64,000 nt of DNA from JANLVJ01 sp031363945 (GCA_031363945.1 JANLVJ010000047.1:1-64000), one strand, 5' to 3'. Shown: positions 32,704 through 43,225, numbered from the stretch's first letter. Numbers and translations: made by a program. The notes: generated by a model not told the origin, from the letters alone.

Positions 32704-35601
32704 ATGACAGAATTCAAAAAATTATTTTTACTTGACGGTATGGCACTGGTATACCGCGCTCATTTTGCCTTTAGCAAAACGCCTCGTTTTACTTCAACCG
32801 GCTTAAATACCTCAGCTGTACTGGGCTTCGCAAATACGCTTCTTGAAATATTAAATAAAGAAAAGCCCAGCCATCTTGCAGTGGTATTTGATACCCCTGC
32901 ACCTACTGAACGTCATATCGATTTTGAAGCTTATAAAGCTCATCGTCAGGAAATGCCTGAAGATTTAGCCATTGCCATACCCATAATAAAAAAACTGATT
33001 GAAGGTTTTCTAATTCCTGTCATTACCCTTGATGGATATGAAGCTGATGATATCATTGGTACACTGGCAAAGGCTGCTGAACTCAAGGGCTTTAAGGTTT
33101 TCTGTATGACTCCAGATAAGGACTTTGGGCAGTTGGTGTCTGAATATATCAAGATCTACAAACCTGCATTTATGGGTAAAAGCGCCGAAATTCTAGGCGT
33201 TGACGAGATTCTTGAAAAATGGGATATTGAACATATTGAACAGGTAATTGATATTTTAGGTCTTTGGGGTGATGCGGCTGATAATATACCTGGAATACCA
33301 GGCATAGGTGAAAAAACGGCAAAAAGCCTCATTAAACAATTTGGTTCAGTTGAAGGCGTCATTGCTGGAGCAGGCCTTTTAAAGGGGAAACAAAAAGAGA
33401 ATATAGAAAACTTTGCAGCTCAGGGCATGCTTTCAAAAAAGCTGGCAACCATACTGCTGAATGTTCCGGTTGAACTCGATGAAGAGGCTTTACGAATTAA
33501 AGCACCTGATGAATCAGTTTTAAAACCTTTACTGGTTGAACTTGAGTTTAAAACGCTGGGCCGCCGTATTTTTGGAGCAGAGAATAGTGCTACTGGGGGT
33601 GGTCTAACTGCACATAAAGAACCTGCAATAAAAGCCCCGACAACAGGATCTGTTGCATCAGGTGTATTTAACCAGCATTCCGTTCAACAGGATCTTTTTA
33701 GCCAGCAGGAATATGCTATATCTTTTCATCCCGAGCTTGACCCTGACTCAGCCCTGCCTCCGGAAATCAGTATTGAACCTGATCTTTTAAAACGAATCAG
33801 CGATACCCCGCACGCCTATCACCTGATTGATACTGCAGCAAAAAGAGAAGATCTGATCTGGATACTTGGCAAGAATAAGTGGGTGAGTTTTGATACTGAA
33901 ACAACTTCTGTTGATGCCAATCAGGCTGAACTGGTTGGTATGTCATTTTCAGTAAAAGCCGGAGAAGCCTACTATATACCATTACCTGAAAATGAAGCTG
34001 AGACCAAAGTAATCCTGGCTGAATTCAAGCCGATTCTTGAAAACCCTTTAATCTCTAAAACCGGGCAGAATATCAAGTACGATATCATCGTACTTAAGTG
34101 TTACGGGATTGAGTTAAGCGGAGAGCTTTTTGATACAATGCTTGCTCATTATATTATAGATCCTGACACGAGGCATAATATGGATTACCTGTCAGAAGCA
34201 TACCTGAATTATTCACCGGTTTCAATTACAGAGCTGATCGGTAAAAAAGGAAAGAGCCAAGGCAATATGCGAGATGTCGATATAGAGAAGATTAAAGAAT
34301 ATGCCGCTGAAGATGCAGATGTGACCTTGCAATTAAGGAATACATTTATACCTGTACTGGCGAAAATCGGAGGCAGTAAACTGGCTGCTGAGATAGAAAA
34401 TCCCCTGATTTATGTACTGGCAGAAATGGAACGTCAGGGCGTTCGCGTTGATAAACAGATATTGAATGATTTTTCTGTTGAACTACAAAAAGAAGTGGCC
34501 ATACTTGAAAAGTCAATCTGTGAAAAGGCCGGCGAGGTTTTTAATATTGCATCGCCCAAGCAACTTGGAGAAATTCTATTCACTAAATTGAACCTTGACC
34601 CCAAAGCTAAAAAGACTAAAACAGGTCAGTATCAGACGGGTGAAGATATTTTGGCAGCTCTTGCCCATAAGCACGATATTGTCAATGATATTCTTGATTT
34701 CAGGTCACTTCAGAAGTTAAAATCTACCTATGTTGATGCGCTGCCAGAAATGATCAATCCCAAAACAGGTCGCATTCATACTTCCTATAATCAGGCGATA
34801 GCGGCCACAGGACGTCTTAGCTCTACAAACCCAAACCTTCAAAATATCCCGATCCGTACAGAACGCGGGCGGGAAGTTCGAAAAGCCTTTATTGCCCGTG
34901 ATGATGATCATATCCTGATCTCTGCCGATTATTCACAGATAGAATTAAGAATAATTGCTGAAATCAGTAAAGACCCTAATATGATGGATGCATTTTTAAA
35001 CAATATTGACATTCATACCGCCACCGCGGCCAAGGTTTATGGAGTTGCGATCGAAGAGGTTGATACCACAATGCGGCGCAATGCTAAATCGGTAAATTTT
35101 GGAATTATTTATGGACAGTCGGCTTATGGCCTTTCTCAGAATCTGGGTATTGCCCGAAAAGAGGCTGCTGAAATTATCAGTCAGTATTTTCTTCAATATC
35201 CGAATATTCAGAAGTACATGAGTGATACGATCTCATTTGCACGTGAGCACGGATATGTTGAAACGATGATGAAACGCCGGCGTTATCTGCGTGATATCAG
35301 CTCGGCCAATCAAACTATGCGTGGCTTTGCTGAACGTAATGCAATTAATGCTCCGATACAAGGATCTGCGGCAGATATGATTAAAATTGCCATGATAGGA
35401 ATTCATCTTGAAATAAAGGCAAAAAAATTAAAAACCAGAATGACCATGCAAGTTCATGATGAACTGGTCTTTGATGCACCGCGAAATGAACTGGAAATTA
35501 TGAAACCAATCATTGAACATTATATGCGAAATGCGATCACAACTGAAGTACCCATAGTTGTTGAGATTGGTTCTGGCGATAATTGGTTGGCAGCTCATTA
35601 A
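32704..35601 (+). CDS. polA: DNA polymerase I
   Basis: A 965-residue family A polymerase with all three activities predicted. The 5'-nuclease domain occupies about residues 1-295 (GYEADDIIGTLAKAAE, WGDAADNIPGIPGIGEKTAK). The 3'-5' exonuclease domain lies at about 370-570 with DTETTS and YAAEDADV acidic residues intact, and the polymerase domain follows with motif A DYSQIELRIIAEIS, motif B RRNAKSVNFGIIYGQSAYGL and motif C QVHDELVFD. It fills gaps in repair and replaces RNA primers. It ends the trmB-atl-tag-polA unit. Confidence 0.97.
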   Translation: MTEFKKLFLLDGMALVYRAHFAFSKTPRFTSTGLNTSAVLGFANTLLEILNKEKPSHLAVVFDTPAPTERHIDFEAYKAHRQEMPEDLAIAIPIIKKLIEGFLIPVITLDGYEADDIIGTLAKAAELKGFKVFCMTPDKDFGQLVSEYIKIYKPAFMGKSAEILGVDEILEKWDIEHIEQVIDILGLWGDAADNIPGIPGIGEKTAKSLIKQFGSVEGVIAGAGLLKGKQKENIENFAAQGMLSKKLATILLNVPVELDEEALRIKAPDESVLKPLLVELEFKTLGRRIFGAENSATGGGLTAHKEPAIKAPTTGSVASGVFNQHSVQQDLFSQQEYAISFHPELDPDSALPPEISIEPDLLKRISDTPHAYHLIDTAAKREDLIWILGKNKWVSFDTETTSVDANQAELVGMSFSVKAGEAYYIPLPENEAETKVILAEFKPILENPLISKTGQNIKYDIIVLKCYGIELSGELFDTMLAHYIIDPDTRHNMDYLSEAYLNYSPVSITELIGKKGKSQGNMRDVDIEKIKEYAAEDADVTLQLRNTFIPVLAKIGGSKLAAEIENPLIYVLAEMERQGVRVDKQILNDFSVELQKEVAILEKSICEKAGEVFNIASPKQLGEILFTKLNLDPKAKKTKTGQYQTGEDILAALAHKHDIVNDILDFRSLQKLKSTYVDALPEMINPKTGRIHTSYNQAIAATGRLSSTNPNLQNIPIRTERGREVRKAFIARDDDHILISADYSQIELRIIAEISKDPNMMDAFLNNIDIHTATAAKVYGVAIEEVDTTMRRNAKSVNFGIIYGQSAYGLSQNLGIARKEAAEIISQYFLQYPNIQKYMSDTISFAREHGYVETMMKRRRYLRDISSANQTMRGFAERNAINAPIQGSAADMIKIAMIGIHLEIKAKKLKTRMTMQVHDELVFDAPRNELEIMKPIIEHYMRNAITTEVPIVVEIGSGDNWLAAH

Positions 35602-35699
35602 AAGAATTTGGGAGAGATAAAAAATCTTTCAATAGTACTCGTGACCTTTTACACCAATTTAATTGCCGTTTAGCAAGATTTAGAAAAAATATAAACTTT

Positions 35700-35726
35700 C
35701 TTATCTGGGAAATCTTTCCCGGGTAA
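35700..35726. terminator. Stem-loop between convergent polA and serine hydrolase genes
   Basis: CTTATCTGGGAAA pairs with TTTCCCGGGTAAG (with two G-T pairs) around a minimal loop, in the gap between the polA stop (35601) and the hydrolase stop (35737). It could serve both strands; no strong T run is present. Confidence 0.45.
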
Positions 35727-35736
35727 GGTGGTCATT

Positions 35737-36963
35737 TCAATATGCTGACATTCTGATTGGTGGAATATTCAGCATCGCATACAGGTCATCAAGGTCATTG
35801 ATACTACTATTAAACATATTGCTGAGAATAACAACAGTTGTTTCATGTCTGATATCTCGCACGAATATATTCTTGTAACCGTGCCACCAACCTGTATGAT
35901 AAACAATTTTCTGACCCGGATCAACATCAAATATTCGCCAGCCATACCCATAATTGAAGTGCCCCTTCATTTCCTTGCTATAGCCCACGAATGCTTCCTG
36001 TAGAGTTGCCGGCTTTAACAAACGGTCAGTATATAACATCTGGTCCCAGATGAACATATCTCCAACTGTCGTATATACCCCTTTGTCACCAACCACTCCA
36101 TCAAGCCAGTTTGGATAATCACCCCGTCTAAAACTACGCTCATAACCAATCAGATTAGTTGGTGCAAGCGTATCTGTAACTTTACTATAAATATGGGTAT
36201 GTGTCATACCTATCTGATCAAATACATTCTCTTTCATATACAGAGAAAGACTTTTGCCACTAACCTTTTCTATTATCGCAGCCAGAACAGCATAATTAAT
36301 ATTATTGTACAGGAAATGTGTATCAGGTGCTGACCAGCGTCCAGGCTTATTTTTTGCCAGCATGGTCATAAGGTCCATATTACTCATAGCTTTATGCTTG
36401 TCTTTCCAAACCCCTTCTGAGTAATACTGGTAATTTGGTAATCCTGAACGGTGTGTCATCAGCATTCGTATACTGATCCCTGGATATGGAAAGTCAGGAA
36501 AAAAGTCAGTCACATTTTGCTCAAACTTTAACTTACCCTGGTCTTTCAGCATCATGGCAGCAAAAGAAGTAAACTGCTTTGAAATTGAGGCCAATTGAAA
36601 ATGTGAATCTTTCAGGATCGGCAAACGCTTGGCATAATTTGCATAACCAAATACATTACGGTATACAATTTTACCCTTTTTAGCAATTAAAACTGCTCCG
36701 TTGAAATTCATGCGTGCATGAAGGCGCTGAAAATAAGCGTCTATATTTTTATCCCTTTCTGCCGGGTTATAGTTTGTGTCTATCTTAAAATCATGCTTGA
36801 TCTTAACGGATTCAATTGCAGTTGTTGCAACCTGACTGTTTTTTTTCGAATGAGAACAGGAGACGAAGGAGAGCGTCCCTAAGATTAACAATACTAAATT
36901 TTTCACTGTACTTATTTTTGCTTTCTGAACGAATTTTTTTAGCGAATGTTCTGTTTTTATCAA
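35737..36963 (-). CDS. Serine hydrolase, class C beta-lactamase-like lipoprotein
   Basis: A 408-residue protein of the beta-lactamase/DD-peptidase fold. The lipoprotein signal is LVLLILGTLSFVSC (Cys36). The catalytic SxxK is SISK (S126, K129), the YxN motif is YNN (219-221) and the third motif KTG is HTG in KIVYHTGWWHGY. Such proteins act on peptidoglycan-derived or other D-amino peptides, or as esterases; true beta-lactamase activity cannot be claimed. The mature domain covers about residues 70-405. Confidence 0.9.
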   Translation of the reverse strand: MIKTEHSLKKFVQKAKISTVKNLVLLILGTLSFVSCSHSKKNSQVATTAIESVKIKHDFKIDTNYNPAERDKNIDAYFQRLHARMNFNGAVLIAKKGKIVYRNVFGYANYAKRLPILKDSHFQLASISKQFTSFAAMMLKDQGKLKFEQNVTDFFPDFPYPGISIRMLMTHRSGLPNYQYYSEGVWKDKHKAMSNMDLMTMLAKNKPGRWSAPDTHFLYNNINYAVLAAIIEKVSGKSLSLYMKENVFDQIGMTHTHIYSKVTDTLAPTNLIGYERSFRRGDYPNWLDGVVGDKGVYTTVGDMFIWDQMLYTDRLLKPATLQEAFVGYSKEMKGHFNYGYGWRIFDVDPGQKIVYHTGWWHGYKNIFVRDIRHETTVVILSNMFNSSINDLDDLYAMLNIPPIRMSAY

Positions 36964-37101
36964 CTTAGGAAGAACTATTATCCTAAAACAGGTATTTCAT
37001 TCAGGAGAATGATTAGAAAAAGCTAAAACTACAAAAATTGCTGGTCAACTTTTGGCAGACCGGTATTGAATTAATTTATTTACAGTTAAATTTTGTTCTG
37101 A

Positions 37102-38565
37102 CTAATTTTCAAGAACAGATTGGGATGCATCTTTTGTTTCAAGATTACTTTCTCCCATCAGGAATATATCTACCTCTCTTGCGGCTTCTCTTCCTTCTGA
37201 AATAGCCCAGACTACCAGTGACTGGCCCCGGCGCATATCTCCAGCTGAAAAGACTTTAGTAATACTGGTCTGATAACCGTTGGTTTTTACATTTCCGCGC
37301 TCATCCAAAGCAATTTCAAGCTCGGCTAATTCTGCTGTATGTAATGGATGCATAAATCCTATTGCCAGCAGAGCAAGGTCACAGGGTAAGACACGCTCAG
37401 TTCCTTCAATTTCATTAAATGATGGCTTTGCTTCTTCATTTTTCCAGGTGATGTCTACCACCCTCAGGCCATTAACATGGCCCTTTTCGTCAGCTGTAAA
37501 TTCTTTTGTCAGTATTGCCCAATTTCTGTCACAACCTTCTTCATGAGAAGAAGAAGTTCGTAAAATCATTGGCCAGAGTGGCCATGGATTTTTACCATCG
37601 CGGTTTACAGGTGGCTTTAATAATAATTCAATCTGAGTAACAGTTAGCGCATTATGTCTGTTAGAAGTACCTACACAATCTGAACCGGTATCACCCCCTC
37701 CAATTACAACCACATTCTTTGCCGTTGCCATAATTTCATGTTCAAAACCAGCATCTCCCCGAACCCTGCGGTTATTCTGTTCTAAAAATTCTATGGCAAA
37801 ATGTATGCCCTTAAACTCACGCCCGGGTATTGGCAGATCCCGTGGTATGGTGGCACCCCCTGTAAGAACAACAGCATCAAAATCAGCAATAAGCTCTTTT
37901 GCTGATATGTTTTTTCCGACGTATGCATTATTAATAAAGGTTATTCCTTCAGCTTCCATCACTGACAGGCGACGGTCAATTACTTCTTTTTCGAGTTTAA
38001 AATCAGGTATCCCGTATCGAAGTAAACCACCAGGTTTATCAGCACGTTCGTAAACCGTAACCTGGTGTCCTGCTTTATTCAACTGGGCAGCTGCAGCGAG
38101 CCCTGCAGGACCAGAACCAACAATTGCAACCTTTTTACCTGTGCGTAAAGCCGGGGGCTGTGCCTTAACATATCCCTTTTCAAACGCCATTTCAATAATT
38201 GATTTCTCAATATGTTCAATAGCAACCGGAGGTTGAATCAGGCCAAGCACACAGGAAGCTTCACAAGGTGCAGGGCAGATTCTGCCAGTAAACTCAGGGA
38301 AATTGTTAGTAGATGATAGTATATCATAGGCTTCTTTCCAATCTTCCTTATATACAGCATCATTAAATTCTGGAATAATATTACCAAGCGGGCAACCATG
38401 GTGACAGAATGGAATACCGCAATCCATACATCTGGCAGCCTGGACTTTTGTTTTTTCAGCAGGATATTCCTGATAAATTTCTTTATAATCTGCCAGCCTT
38501 ATTTTTGAATCTCTTGAAACTGGTAATTCCCTTTTATACTCTATAAACCCCGTAATTTTCCCCAT
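37102..38565 (-). CDS. gltD: Glutamate synthase (NADPH) small subunit
   Basis: A 487-residue flavoprotein that feeds NADPH electrons to GltB. The N-terminal iron-sulfur region has CMDCGIPFCHHGCPLGN and RICPAPCEASCVLG, the FAD-binding motif is VGSGPAGLAAAAQL and the NADPH motif VIGGGDTGSDCVGTS. It starts 5 bases after the gltB stop, so the two are an operon. The enzyme makes glutamate from glutamine and 2-oxoglutarate. Confidence 0.97.
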   Translation of the reverse strand: MGKITGFIEYKRELPVSRDSKIRLADYKEIYQEYPAEKTKVQAARCMDCGIPFCHHGCPLGNIIPEFNDAVYKEDWKEAYDILSSTNNFPEFTGRICPAPCEASCVLGLIQPPVAIEHIEKSIIEMAFEKGYVKAQPPALRTGKKVAIVGSGPAGLAAAAQLNKAGHQVTVYERADKPGGLLRYGIPDFKLEKEVIDRRLSVMEAEGITFINNAYVGKNISAKELIADFDAVVLTGGATIPRDLPIPGREFKGIHFAIEFLEQNNRRVRGDAGFEHEIMATAKNVVVIGGGDTGSDCVGTSNRHNALTVTQIELLLKPPVNRDGKNPWPLWPMILRTSSSHEEGCDRNWAILTKEFTADEKGHVNGLRVVDITWKNEEAKPSFNEIEGTERVLPCDLALLAIGFMHPLHTAELAELEIALDERGNVKTNGYQTSITKVFSAGDMRRGQSLVVWAISEGREAAREVDIFLMGESNLETKDASQSVLEN

Positions 38566-38570
38566 TATTC

Positions 38571-41500
38571 TTAGCTGATAAAAGTTTTTTTCACTTCTTT
38601 CTTTTTTTGCACCTGTAGTGCTTTCTTGTATTCTTTCGGCATGACCTTCACAAAACTACCTGTTTGGATGTCCCAGGTCTGAATGATATATTTAGCCAGG
38701 CTACTACCCGTATACCTGATATGTTTTGAGAGCAGTTCAAGTACGAACTGTTGGTCAGTGGTATCAAGTGGCTCAAGGTCGACCATTTCCATATTGCAAA
38801 CCAATGAGAAGGCCTTTGCTGTATCATAAACATAGGCAATACCACCACTCATACCAGCAGCAAAATTTCTTCCGGTTTTACCCAGAACAAGCACCCGGCC
38901 CCCAGTCATATATTCACATCCATGATCACCCAGGCCTTCAACTACAGCTGTAGCCCCTGAATTTCGCACACAAAACCGCTCACCAGCTATACCCCTGATA
39001 AAGACTTCACCTGATGTAGCCCCATAAAGCAATACATTGCCAGCTATGATATTCTCTTCGGCAATGAATGTTGATTCTTTATGTGGGAAAACGGCAATAC
39101 GAGCTCCTGAAAGGCCTTTACCCAGATAGTCATTTGCTTCGCCTTCTAATTCAAGGCTGATGCCCGCTGCTGCAAAGGCTCCAAAACTCTGGCCAGCAGA
39201 TCCTTTGAATTTGAGGTTGATCGTATCGCTCGGAAGGCCTTCTTTTTTATACTTTTTTGAGATTTCATAAGAGAGCATCGTGCCAACAGCCCGATCAGTA
39301 TTAGTGATCTGAAAGGAGGCATTCATAGCAATCTTACTTTCAAGTGCTTTTTTTGCCTGTCTGATGATTTCCCTGTCTAATATGGTATCAAGTTTATGAT
39401 CTTGTTGCTGAACTTTGAAAAGTGCAGCCTTCGTGGGATTTTCTTCTTTAAAAAGAACTTTTGATATATCAAGATTGGCAAATTTCCAATGACGTTGACG
39501 GGCTGAAGTTTTTAATACCTGGGCCTGACCCACCATTTCATTGACTGTACGAAACCCTAATTCAGACATTACTTCTCGCAGATCTTCGGCCAAAAAGGTA
39601 AAGAAGTTAATCACCTGCTCAGGGGTGCCCGTAAAATTCTTGCGTAACTCAGCATCCTGGGTAGCAATACCCACAGGGCAGGTATTCAGATGACATTTGC
39701 GCATCATAATACAGCCACTTGCTACAAGAGCCGCAGTTGCCACACCCCATTCTTCAGCCCCAAGCAATGTGGCAATGGCCAGATCGCGCCCAGTTCTTAG
39801 CTGACCATCGACCTGCACAGTTATACGGTCTCGCAATTTATTTTTCACCAAGGTCTGATGTGTTTCGGCAAGGCCCATTTCCCAGGGCAGACCCGCATGC
39901 TTGATTGAGCTGATAGGTGAAGCTCCTGTACCACCATCAAAACCAGAAATCAGTACCAGATCAGCCTTCGCTTTTGCTACTCCCGCAGCAATAGTACCCA
40001 CACCAGCCTCAGAAACGAGTTTTACACTGACCCGGGCATCCCGGTTTGAATTCTTTAAATCAAAAATCAACTGCGCAAGGTCTTCAATTGAATAAATATC
40101 ATGGTGCGGAGGGGGTGAAATCAACCCGACCCCGGGTGTTGAATACCTGACTCTTGCGATCCAGTTATCTACCTTGTCACCAGGAAGTTGACCTCCTTCA
40201 CCTGGTTTGGCACCTTGAGCCATTTTTATTTGCAGTTCATCAGCATTAGCCAGGTAATAACTGGTAACACCAAACCTTGCTGAAGCTATCTGTTTTATAG
40301 CCGACCGCTCCCAGTCGCCATTACTTTTTTTCTCAAACCTGATTTCATCCTCACCACCTTCTCCACTATTACTTTTTGCACCCATACGATTCATTGCAAT
40401 CGCCAGATTAGTATGTGCCTCATGAGAAATTGAGCCAAATGACATGGCTCCGCTAACAAATCTTTTTAAGATAGAATCAACTGGTTCAACCTCAGAAAGT
40501 GGTATCGGCTTTCTATCATAGGAGAAATCGATCAGGTTTCGAAGGGTAACCACTTTATCCTGCAGACGGTTCATTTTAGCAGTATATTTTTTAAACATCC
40601 TGTAATCTCCGCTCGCCGTTGAGTATTGCAGAAGATGTATGGATTCAGGGTTGAACATATGTTCTTCACCCCTTCTTCTCCACTGATACATCCCTCCGTC
40701 ATTCATTTTTACAGGCTGACTCTCCAATTCAGGAAAGCCAGCTGTATGTTTTTTCAGGGTTTCACGACCAATTTCATCAAAGCCCATTCCCCCTATTCTT
40801 GAAACTGTACCGGTAAAGCATTTATTTACAACTTTCATGTTCAGACCTAGAATCTCAAAAGTCTGAGAGCCATGGTATGAGCTAAAGGTTGAAATACCCA
40901 TCTTGGAGAAAACCTTCAAAAGACCAGCCGAGATAGCATGAATATAATTATCGATCAGCAAATCTTCATCGGTATTGAGTTTTTCACGGTTCAGATCATA
41001 AATACTCTGATATGCCAGATATGGATATAAGGCACTTGCTCCATATGCTATGTGAGCCGCGAAATGATGCACCTCACGCAAGTCACCGCTTTCTACAATC
41101 AGAGAGGTATTAATTCGAATCTTTTTCTTGACCAGATGATGGTGAACAGCACCTGTGATAAGCAATGATGGAATAGGGGCATTATCTTTATCAACTCCTT
41201 TATCAGAAAGAATGATAATATTGTTGCCATTCTCAACAGCCTCTTCAGCCTCAATACAAATGCGTTCAATGGCCCTTTCAAGCCCTCCCCTTTTATTTAC
41301 AGCAGAGAACAAGGTATGTATGGTAATGATCTTAAAATCAGGATGTCTTATGAACCGTAACTTTGCGATATCGCTGTCAGTAAGTACAGGCTGTTTGATC
41401 TGAATCTGTTTACAGTGTTCTTCAGTACTTGTAAGAATTCCGCCATAACCTCCTAATATCGAAAAATTGGCCATAACCATTTTTTCACGAATTGGATCAA

Positions 41501-43109
41501 TCGGAGGATTGGTAACCTGGGCAAAAAGCTGTTTGAAATAATTTGCCAGATTCTGAGGGTGCTCTGACAAAACAGCAAGTGGTACATCTGTTCCCATAGA
41601 ACCGATAGGCTCTTTTGCTTCAAGCATCATTGGTTCTATGATCGTTTCAAGCTCTTCACGCGTTATACCAAATGAAATCTGCTGACGAAGTAATTCAGCT
41701 TTATCAGGGTGAACTGTGTTTTTATCTGAGCTTGATAAATCAGTAAACGTTATTTTATGTTTATTCAGCCACTGTCGGTACGGATGGCGATTGCAAATAT
41801 CTTTCTTCAGATCTTCATCACTGATGATAACTCCCTTTTCGAGATCTGCAATAAACATCTTTCCAGGTTGAAGCCTGCCCCTTTTTACAACAATGGCAGG
41901 ATCAATTTCAAGGGCCCCGGCCTCAGATGACATAATCAGTCGATCATCATTGGTAACAACATACCTTGACGGGCGCAGACCATTTCTATCAAGGGTTGCC
42001 CCCACAATGCGTCCATCTGTAAAACAAATAGAGGCCGGTCCATCCCATGGCTCCATCAGACAGTCATGATACTCGTAGAAAGCACGTTTATAGTCTTCCA
42101 TCTGATCATTGCCCTGCCATGCTTCAGGTATTACCATCATCATGGTATGAGGAAGTGGCCTGCCCCCAAGAAAGAGTAATTCAATAACATTGTCAAGATT
42201 CGCAGAATCTGAATCTTCCGGATCACAAACCGGCAGAATCATCTCCAGTTCTTTTTTGGTAAAAAGGGTCGACTCTAAGAGCGTTTCCTTACTTTTCATC
42301 CAATTCAGGTTTCCCTTTATGGTGTTAATTTCACCATTATGAGCAAGATACCTGAAAGGCTGGGCAAGTTTCCAGCTTGGAAACGTGTTGGTAGAAAAAC
42401 GGGAGTGAACCAGGGCCAGCCCTGATACAAGCTCTTCATTTGTTAAATCTGTATAATAGTCTCTTAATTGAAAAGTTGTTACCTGACCTTTATAAATAAT
42501 AGTCTTGCAAGATAATGAACTAAAGTAAAAATCATTTTTGGCATTGGCTACTTTTTCAAGCAACTGGTGGGTGCAGTAATTTCTGAAAACGAACAGTTTG
42601 CGTTCAAGTTCATCTTGATCTGCCACTTTGAACTTGGGCCTCAGAAAAATCTGATTTACCAGGGGCTCACCTTCAATTGCTGTAGGGCCGATGCCCGAAC
42701 TGTTAACGGGAACGATGCGGTAGCATAGTATTTCAAAATTTAATTTAGCCGCAACTTCAGCGATGACAAGTTTTGAAACATAATTTTTAACTTCTGCTTT
42801 TGGCAGATATAAAACACCAACCCCATACATACCGTTCTTAGGCAGGCTAACACCCATTGCTGCACATTCTTTATGAAAAAAGGCATCAGGAATCTGCAGT
42901 AAAATACCTGCACCATCACCGGTATTCTCTTCGCAACCGCAACCACCCCTATGCTCCATATTGCTGAGCATAGTCAGACCATCCTCGACGAGCTGATGCG
43001 TTTTTTTACCATTCAACAGGGCAATAAACCCAATTCCACAAGAATCTTTTTCAAAACCGCTTTGATATAGTCCTCCGCTCAACGACCCTTTTTCCTTTTT
43101 ATTCCGCAT
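38571..43109 (-). CDS. gltB: Glutamate synthase large subunit
   Basis: A 1512-residue subunit. The N-terminal Ntn-type amidotransferase begins at Cys24 (FEKDSCGIGF) after a 23-residue propeptide that is cleaved. The central domain, the FMN-binding barrel with GAMSFGSISHEAHTNLA, the 3Fe-4S cluster CIMMRKCHLNTCPVG and the C-terminal beta-helix (GLSGARIAVFPHKES) follow. It converts glutamine plus 2-oxoglutarate to two glutamates with GltD. A candidate promoter and a leader hairpin lie upstream. The length is normal for the bacterial alpha subunit. Confidence 0.98.
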   Translation of the reverse strand: MRNKKEKGSLSGGLYQSGFEKDSCGIGFIALLNGKKTHQLVEDGLTMLSNMEHRGGCGCEENTGDGAGILLQIPDAFFHKECAAMGVSLPKNGMYGVGVLYLPKAEVKNYVSKLVIAEVAAKLNFEILCYRIVPVNSSGIGPTAIEGEPLVNQIFLRPKFKVADQDELERKLFVFRNYCTHQLLEKVANAKNDFYFSSLSCKTIIYKGQVTTFQLRDYYTDLTNEELVSGLALVHSRFSTNTFPSWKLAQPFRYLAHNGEINTIKGNLNWMKSKETLLESTLFTKKELEMILPVCDPEDSDSANLDNVIELLFLGGRPLPHTMMMVIPEAWQGNDQMEDYKRAFYEYHDCLMEPWDGPASICFTDGRIVGATLDRNGLRPSRYVVTNDDRLIMSSEAGALEIDPAIVVKRGRLQPGKMFIADLEKGVIISDEDLKKDICNRHPYRQWLNKHKITFTDLSSSDKNTVHPDKAELLRQQISFGITREELETIIEPMMLEAKEPIGSMGTDVPLAVLSEHPQNLANYFKQLFAQVTNPPIDPIREKMVMANFSILGGYGGILTSTEEHCKQIQIKQPVLTDSDIAKLRFIRHPDFKIITIHTLFSAVNKRGGLERAIERICIEAEEAVENGNNIIILSDKGVDKDNAPIPSLLITGAVHHHLVKKKIRINTSLIVESGDLREVHHFAAHIAYGASALYPYLAYQSIYDLNREKLNTDEDLLIDNYIHAISAGLLKVFSKMGISTFSSYHGSQTFEILGLNMKVVNKCFTGTVSRIGGMGFDEIGRETLKKHTAGFPELESQPVKMNDGGMYQWRRRGEEHMFNPESIHLLQYSTASGDYRMFKKYTAKMNRLQDKVVTLRNLIDFSYDRKPIPLSEVEPVDSILKRFVSGAMSFGSISHEAHTNLAIAMNRMGAKSNSGEGGEDEIRFEKKSNGDWERSAIKQIASARFGVTSYYLANADELQIKMAQGAKPGEGGQLPGDKVDNWIARVRYSTPGVGLISPPPHHDIYSIEDLAQLIFDLKNSNRDARVSVKLVSEAGVGTIAAGVAKAKADLVLISGFDGGTGASPISSIKHAGLPWEMGLAETHQTLVKNKLRDRITVQVDGQLRTGRDLAIATLLGAEEWGVATAALVASGCIMMRKCHLNTCPVGIATQDAELRKNFTGTPEQVINFFTFLAEDLREVMSELGFRTVNEMVGQAQVLKTSARQRHWKFANLDISKVLFKEENPTKAALFKVQQQDHKLDTILDREIIRQAKKALESKIAMNASFQITNTDRAVGTMLSYEISKKYKKEGLPSDTINLKFKGSAGQSFGAFAAAGISLELEGEANDYLGKGLSGARIAVFPHKESTFIAEENIIAGNVLLYGATSGEVFIRGIAGERFCVRNSGATAVVEGLGDHGCEYMTGGRVLVLGKTGRNFAAGMSGGIAYVYDTAKAFSLVCNMEMVDLEPLDTTDQQFVLELLSKHIRYTGSSLAKYIIQTWDIQTGSFVKVMPKEYKKALQVQKKKEVKKTFIS

Positions 43110-43127
43110 TTTTAAACATAAGATGAG

Positions 43128-43150
43128 GCGTTTCCAGAAATTGGAAACGC
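43128..43150 (-). promoter_or_regulatory. Perfect hairpin in the gltB 5' leader
   Basis: GCGTTTCCA (43128-43136) and TGGAAACGC (43142-43150) form a perfect 9-bp stem with a 5-base loop, 18 bases upstream of the gltB start and inside the predicted untranslated leader. No T run follows, so it is unlikely to be a plain terminator. It could bind a protein, protect the mRNA or be an operator in DNA. Confidence 0.6.
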
Positions 43151-43193
43151 GGCATGAAACAATTAATAACTGAGATTTACTGATGGGTCATCC

Positions 43194-43225
43194 TAAAGTT
43201 AAGAAAAATTGACTTATATGGCAAA
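43194..43225 (-). promoter_or_regulatory. Promoter of gltBD
   Basis: On the minus strand TTTG (43225-43222), a 20-base spacer and TAACTTTA (43201-43194) match the Bacteroidota -33 TTTG and -7 TAnnTTTG elements with a single mismatch. Transcription would start near 43187 and give a leader of about 75 bases that contains the hairpin. Confidence 0.6.

Noticed and set aside
35737..36963. Antibiotic-inactivating class C beta-lactamase
   Set aside because: The motifs are also those of peptidases and esterases of this fold and the third motif is HTG; resistance cannot be claimed.
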